Shown here piece after piece: positions 58,800-64,000 of a stretch of DNA of 64,000 nt. Each line of letters starts with the position of its first letter. Positions within the stretch are counted from its first letter, which is position 1. The DNA is taken from NCBI GenBank assembly GCA_036346275.1, contig CM070723.1, forward strand, positions 50,360,743 to 50,424,742. Reading direction: 5' to 3'. The DNA is from Otatea glauca (Eukaryota; Streptophyta; Magnoliopsida; Poales; Poaceae). The notes under the pieces are model-generated. The model saw only the letters and a program-made list of their open reading frames with translations. It was not told where the DNA came from and did not search any database. The translations under genes and the position numbers were made by a program.

Positions 58800-60490
58800 C
58801 AATAACAAAGCTCACTACTTAATCCGTCTCTTATCTATATCATTTAGAGTAAGCAATAATACTAGCTTATATAATAACTATCTCTAAAGATTCTCTAAGA
58901 AAACACTAAAGCATTTAATTTGGTCATTTAACACTAACTTCATCTTCGTGGCTATTAGCAAAACACTAACTTCAACACTAACAATCGCTCGCTTCAGCTT
59001 CAACATCCGCTTTTAGCCGACGATAGCACCTATTTTCCTGTGTGATGCTAGCTACTAAATAAGCGCTAGTTCTCTTCTCTCTCCTTTTTTCTCACTTCTG
59101 CACATGGGACAAAACTGGTATGTATATACTAATAGTAAGCTAAGATGACCTTATTATATACGGAATTGCTACACCCCGTGCGTCCGATGCAAGGGGCAAG
59201 ATCAGACACCCACTTCAATGTCTAGCACTTCCTCACTACGCTTATTCTCTGCTAGTCAATTGTTATCCAGTTATCCACTTACGACAGACATTTCTTTTCC
59301 CCTTTGACTTTTTTCTTGCCCACACTTTCGATCGCTTCATATTGCCCCATCTCAACCATGTCTCATCTCTCGCTCTGCAGCCGGGCACACAGGGGCAGTC
59401 GAGGCACCACCCAGATCTCACACTGCCGTTTCCTCTGCGTGACCTCATATCCTTCGTCATGTCGCTGCCGCTTCGGCTGTCATCCACGTCCTCGTCTAGG
59501 TCATCGCTTAGTGCGCCCACCCTGCCTATCTCAGTCGGCATCATGCCGGCTGCCCTGCCACTGCTGTCGAAGCTTGAGCGCGTCCACCTCATTGGGAGCG
59601 GTGTGGCCATCGTTGTTGGGGTGTGTCGTGGAGGTGAAGGGGACAGGTGGAGGGGGAAGGTGGGGGTGGAGATGTAGAGTGAGGAGGCCGTGGTCGTCTT
59701 CTTCGCCTCGCTTGGTAATTAGCTAGCAATTCTTTGATCCACTGTTGCAGCTCGCTTCCTCCAATGCCGCAAGAAGTGTTTTTGTTTGTTGCAATGTGTA
59801 TTTATCAGATATAGTAGTAAATGTTTTTTTTTGTGCTGTAGGTGAATGTTTATCTGTTGCAAAAGAGTTATTTCCTGTTACAAAGGTTATTTATTTTGTT
59901 GCCTTTTTTGTTGCAATGGATTGCGAAATAGATTATTTTGAGATGTTGCACTAGGTATTTTTGATTGTTGCATGTACATCTCTAAAATATTGTAGGGTTG
60001 CAACATCATTTTCCAGATATGTATTTGTTGTTTCTGAATACCTTTACACTATTGTTTGGCAAATAGGTTAGCCAATACTAATTTAGGCATCCAATGCTAC
60101 TCAAATCTATCTAAGTTATTGAGATAATGATTTTTTTGGAAAAAAATCTTTCCTTAGTGTTGCTTGTGTGTTTTTACGATGTTACATGTACTATCATTAA
60201 TTTTGCATGTATTGAAGAAGTTTGTTGCATTGCTTTCAGGAGCATACGATGGGAATATTCCCGTAGGACGTCTGGAGCCTAGTCCCCTCCTATTATATAT
60301 GCGGGTTTTGATAAACATCATCCGGATGTTTTCTTAGCAAAAAAAAAACATCCAAATTTTGAAGCATTGGATCTGCGGTGAGATTCATAAGACGTGAATG
60401 GAGGTGGGATTGTGTTTTGATGGATGGTTTGATATTTTGATTTAAAGGTCTAAAATTTGGATGTCTGTAAGAAACAAAACATCCGAACGA
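58800..60490. mobile_element. ~1.7 kb insertion interrupting the MITE copy in unit B
   Basis: Unit A has a continuous MITE; in unit B its two halves are separated here. The inserted DNA holds a GC-rich part with overlapping ORFs on both strands (59263-59726, up to 140 codons, unrecognised), then AT-rich DNA with many TGTTGCA strings. At 60310-60480 there is an inverted pair CATCCGGATG...ACATCC / GGATGT...ACATCCG. Probably composite. No terminal repeats were identified with confidence. Confidence 0.5.
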
Positions 60491-61008
60491 AAGCTAGACA
60501 CTCCCTATATGTGCTCTTTTAAACTTAGACGGAAGGAGTAATAATTAAGGATATTTTAGACATGTTTAATATCTATATGTTAAGAGGAAATATGTCCTAT
60601 AAATTTAGACGGATAGAGTACTAGTCATATACCGTGGAATTACGTAATAATTAGGGAGAACAAGACTCATCTTGGCTCAATGAAGCTGTGACGGCGCCAC
60701 CGATGTACATTGTCGTTTGCCTTGCAAACTCCATCTGAAGTTTACCATACTAATACTTGTCATCAGAGAGGAGTTGCCGTTAGAGTCAGCAACTCTCGAA
60801 GTTGATGTATATCCACGGAGATATCAATATTATTGTGGCAGATACTGTCCGGACAATGTTGATTATTTTGTAATTAAGTGACAAATTAACCATACTCGAT
60901 AGGAGTGTTGCTGCTGGAGTCAGCAACTTAAATGTGGTGTGTAACTGTGTAAACGGTCGAGTGGTCGACGCGACTCCACAGCCCGTCCTAATCCACACGC
61001 GAGCAGCA

Positions 61009-61998
61009 ATGGCGTCCTCAGCTGATCCGAAGCCGCAGCCGTACGTCGTCGAGGACTGCCGCGGCGCGCTGCAGCTGCTCAGCGACGGCATGATCGTCCG
61101 CTCCCAGGCGCCACCGTTCCCGGTCGGCGTTGACCACGACGATGACCGCGTCGAGTGGAAGGACGCCGTGTACGACGCCGACCGCGGCCTCGGCCTCCGC
61201 ATGTACAGGCCGGCGACAGCTGGAGGGGAGGAAGGCGAGAAGCTCCCCGTGCTCGTCTACTTCCACGGCGGCGGCTTCTGCATCGGCTCCTGCACCTGGC
61301 CGAACTTCCACGCCGGCTGCCTCCGCCTCGCCGCCGAGCTCCCCGCCGTTGTGCTCTCCTTTGACTACCGCCTCGCGCCGGAGCACCGCCTCCCGGCCGC
61401 CCACGAGGACGCCTCCGCGGCCATGCTCTGGCTCCGCGACCAGCTCCTCTCCAACCCATGGCTCGCCGACGTGGCCGACTCAACCCAAGTGTTCGTCTCC
61501 GGCGAGTCTGCTGGCGGCAACCTGTCTCACCACCTAGCTCTGCGGTTCGGCACGGCGGGGCTCGACCCGGTAAAGATCACCGGATACATCCTGCTCATGC
61601 CGGGGTTCATATCAGAGCAGCCGACCCAATCCGAGTTGGACACGCCGGAGACCGCGTTCCTTACCCGGGACATGTGTGACCGTTACGGCCGTCTCAGCCT
61701 GCCGACCGGAGCGAACAAGGATCACCCGCTGGTCAACCCGTTCGGGCCGGACAGCCCAAGGCTAGACTCGGCGGACGTCGGCCGCATGCTCATCGTGGCC
61801 GCGGAGGGCGACCTGCTGAGGGACAAGAACGTGGAGTACGCGGAGAGGCTGAAGGCGTTGGGGAAGGACGTGGAGGTTGTCGTGTTCGCCGGCGAGGAGC
61901 ACGCCTTCTTCGGGGTGAAGCCGCTGTCCGCGGCCACGGGCGAGCTGGTCCGAGTCATCAAGCGGTTTATCGCCGCCGGAGCAGCCGAGTCGGGCTGA
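61009..61998 (+). CDS. Carboxylesterase, CXE15-like, divergent (CXE4 of the cluster)
   Basis: 329 residues, single exon, the shortest of the four. HGGG is at 86-89. The nucleophile is S167 in GESAGGN (Glu replaces the Asp of GDSAG), the probable acid is D268 in EGDLLRD, and the histidine is H298 in GEEHAF. The N-terminus (PYVVEDCRGALQLLSDG) keeps the family pattern, but the 199-225 region differs strongly from the other three: MPGFISEQPTQSELDTP stands where they have WP(Y/F)FGGE. This region helps line the active site in plant CXE enzymes, so substrate preference may differ. An in-frame ATG at 60934 would add 25 residues unlike the paralogs; 61009 is preferred. No clear TATA box or AATAAA is seen. 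Confidence 0.92.
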   Translation: MASSADPKPQPYVVEDCRGALQLLSDGMIVRSQAPPFPVGVDHDDDRVEWKDAVYDADRGLGLRMYRPATAGGEEGEKLPVLVYFHGGGFCIGSCTWPNFHAGCLRLAAELPAVVLSFDYRLAPEHRLPAAHEDASAAMLWLRDQLLSNPWLADVADSTQVFVSGESAGGNLSHHLALRFGTAGLDPVKITGYILLMPGFISEQPTQSELDTPETAFLTRDMCDRYGRLSLPTGANKDHPLVNPFGPDSPRLDSADVGRMLIVAAEGDLLRDKNVEYAERLKALGKDVEVVVFAGEEHAFFGVKPLSAATGELVRVIKRFIAAGAAESG

Positions 61999-62300
61999 GC
62001 TGGTGAAGGTTGGTTGTCAGACTTTTCTACCCATATATCAAAATCCAGTCTCCTTCTAAATATAATTGTAAAAATAATTAACTCGCCCTTAGGTTGGGAA
62101 ATAGGGTTAATTTTATGATTATATTTGGAAAAAGATTAGATTTAATAAAAAAATTTGACGAGGGTAGAGAGCCATGTTTCGAGGTTGGTACTGTGCCTAT
62201 CACTGTAACTCTACCACTTACCTACAATAATTGAACATTGTATGGCTATATATGTGGGCTTCAAATAAGGGTTCCATATGATTGTTACTGTTGCTTTTTC

Positions 62301-62920
62301 TTAAAAAAAATAAAATAGAGATCCACAAGTCTTTGTCACATGCAGGGTCGGTTGTTCCTGTTTCTCTCGGTTAGTAATCGGGTTTACAATCTGTGTGATT
62401 TTTTCAACTCTAAGCCATTTTATCCGGCCTTTGTGTAGCTAGCTCGTCCCACCATGTGAGTTGGAGGGGTGAAAATAGATAGATATTTCACATCTGATCT
62501 ATAGTCGGATTCAGTTGGGATTGGATTTAGAAACACATTTTAGTATTCAGTCAAATCTAAGGCCGAATCCATATAGGTCAATTCGAATTTGGGATCAGAT
62601 TCAAAGTACGTGATATCTATCGAATTCAGATCGGGACACAGATATCAGGCTAAATTCTATCCTGATATTGGGTTGGGCTGCTATTTAAAGGCAATATGGA
62701 ATGTATGTGCGCATGTAATTTGTACGAAACTACAAATTTAAGGTAGCATAGAGCATATGCATCGAATTCGAATTAGCCACTTATTTTTTTCCAATATTAT
62801 AGAAATAATTATTATTCCAGAAATAAATAGGAAAATTGTTGTCATTCCATCGCACTTTAAACTTTCTAGGTTTTATATACATTCTTCTTGTCATACCCCA
62901 TGAAATTTTAAGGATCGACT
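62301..62920. other. Gene-free spacer before the copia LTR
   Basis: AT-rich DNA with several GAATTCGAATT / GGATTCAGTTGGGATTGG-type strings near 62500-62660 that look repetitive. No gene is supported. Confidence 0.4.
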
Positions 62921-63357
62921 TGTTGGGTTAATCTCGGACTGACTAAGGACTGAGTCTGTAACAAACTCACGCAAATCTCGCGCCATGATCGGAGGTGCCC
63001 CAACAAACTTTGGGTCGATCCCCCGATCGCACAACGCAAAATAAAAGGGGAAACCAGGACCAAGAAATTCACGAATATTTCTGGTTTTGCATCTTCCTAA
63101 AATCTCTACCGATCCTAACGAACGCGCTGCGAGCGATTGGAAGGACTTCCCGTGACCATTAGCGAAGAAGATCTGGGTGCCTCTTCGCTGCGCAACCCGT
63201 CTGCTCTTCTTCCTCTACACCGACGAACTCTAATGGCTATTTCTTCCTCACCGGGTCAGTGAGTTCTTCTAATGTTTATTTCCGCATTAATGTTCTTTTC
63301 GTGATCATGCTTCAAGCTAGGATATGTTCATGTTTTAGTTGAACCCTAAAGCTAACA
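62921..63357 (+). repeat. 5' LTR of a Ty1-copia element, 437 bp
   Basis: Starts TGTTGGG and ends GCTAACA, matching imperfect inverted ends, directly followed by a primer-binding site. A TAAAAGGGG string near 63040 may serve as TATA box. The matching 3' LTR would lie beyond the window. Confidence 0.8.
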
Positions 63358-63376
63358 GTTGGTATCAGAGCACCCT
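63358..63376 (+). other. Primer-binding site for initiator tRNA-Met
   Basis: The sequence GTTGGTATCAGAGCAC just inside the LTR is complementary to the 3' end of plant initiator tRNA-Met, the usual primer of copia elements. Confidence 0.85.
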
Positions 63377-64000
63377 AGCCTAATCTTGATCCTTTAAACC
63401 CGGTTTTGGTTCTTGTTCTTGTCGGATTTGGCTCGGTTAAGCTTTGAGAAGAAGGGGAAAAGAACAGATCCGAACCCAAAATGCCCAAATCCAGAACCCT
63501 AATCCCTTTCTGTCCCCAAATCAAGCAAAATATAAAGACCTAAGAGGGGGTTCGAGGGGCTTACCGTTCGGCTCGTCGTCGTCCCTGGCGCCGGTGCTTT
63601 TGTCGCCGTCGGCGACTCATGTATGCCGCGCTCATTCGCCGTCGCGGGCCTTAGCCGCCCCGCGCTGCGTCCGGCTTGTAGATCTTGTCGTCGCCGCCAC
63701 GCATCGCATCGCCGCCAAGCATGTGCACGTCATCGCTGCTGCGTCGTCGGATCCTCTTGCTTGTCGCCGCCGCCGCCTCTTTCGCTTCGCGCCGCGTCGA
63801 GAGTTTTCGGGAGGAAGTTGAATGGGTTAGGGTTAGGATTTTTTCATCGCCCGCATCGCCCTTTTGTTCCGGCTTTCGCGGGATCTCGGTCGTCCATTTC
63901 GGATCAACGGCCGACGGCTCGCCTCCGTAGCGTGGTGGCGCCTCGCGTCGCGCGCGATCGGCGCCTCGCTCTCCGCAAAAAGATCGGCGCTTCTTTCTTT
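63377..64000 (+). mobile_element. Leader of the copia element, cut by the window end
   Basis: After the primer-binding site the sequence has repeated short CCAAATC/AACCC strings and a GC-rich stretch with overlapping ORFs (63444-63821 and 63685-63930). Neither resembles copia Gag, which is expected further downstream. Whether the element is intact cannot be seen. Confidence 0.6.

Larger units (their letters stand above)
57280..62300 (+). repeat. Duplication unit B: flanks plus CXE4, expanded by insertions
   Basis: The same order of landmarks as unit A, but with two insertions upstream of the gene (57544-58165 and about 58800-60490) and with CXE4 present between the upstream and downstream parts. 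Confidence 0.75.

Noticed and set aside
59263..59726. Overlapping ORFs of up to 140 codons on both strands
   Set aside because: GC-rich segment within a transposon insertion; no recognisable domain in any frame.

Overview
The window reads as nuclear DNA of a grass (Poaceae). The genes are intronless with very GC-rich third codon positions (long antisense shadow ORFs over every gene), and they sit in AT-rich DNA dense with plant transposons: CACTA elements of the PTTA/Ulp1 type, a Mutator-like element, a hAT element, Ty1-copia and chromodomain Ty3 retroelements, and MITEs. There is also an apparent organelle-derived insertion. I cannot name the species.

The only genes that look intact are four plus-strand single-exon carboxylesterases of the plant CXE / hormone-sensitive-lipase family: 5904-6929, 20528-21544, 39273-40292 and 61009-61998. 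All keep HGGG, GxSAG, Asp and His, and they resemble Arabidopsis CXE15, which is reported to hydrolyse strigolactones. They form a dispersed tandem cluster whose spacing was stretched by transposons. Two non-coding scars point to further rounds of duplication and loss: a second copy of the CXE3 upstream region (35041-35300), and a promoter-plus-3'-flank unit lacking a gene beside CXE4 (55880-57280).

Layout. 0-5.8 kb: copia gag relic, probable solo LTR, relic of an inositol transporter, tandem repeats. 5.8-7.1: CXE1. 7.6-19.6: decayed CACTA element with a TNP2 transposase relic, a PTTA/Ulp1-type second gene and three arrays of its subterminal motif. 20.4-21.6: CXE2. 21.8-22.0: MITE. 22.8-26.5: putative mitochondrial insertion with a chloroplast-type tRNA-Ser(GGA) relic and a large inverted repeat. 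27.1-31.5: 5'-truncated chromodomain Ty3 element with its 3' LTR. 32.5-34.2: relic of an FDM/IDN2-like (XH domain) gene, a ~350 bp-arm inverted repeat, and the right end of another CACTA element. 35.0-39.1: duplicated CXE promoter sequence and a hAT element with 8 bp target duplication. 39.3-40.4: CXE3. 40.7-51.4: a 10.7 kb Mutator-like element with long terminal inverted repeats and 9 bp target duplication, carrying a plant-mobile-domain gene, a MURA transposase and a zinc-finger-like ORF, all on the minus strand. 51.4-55.9: no recognisable gene. 55.9-62.3: duplicated flanks with nested MITEs, and CXE4. 62.9-64.0: 5' LTR, primer-binding site and leader of a copia element that runs off the window.

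The CXE genes share no operon-like logic; their common feature is paralogy. Apart from them, every protein-coding trace looks mobile, captured or decayed. No similarity search was run: family names rest on motif recognition by eye, and identity levels are not measured.
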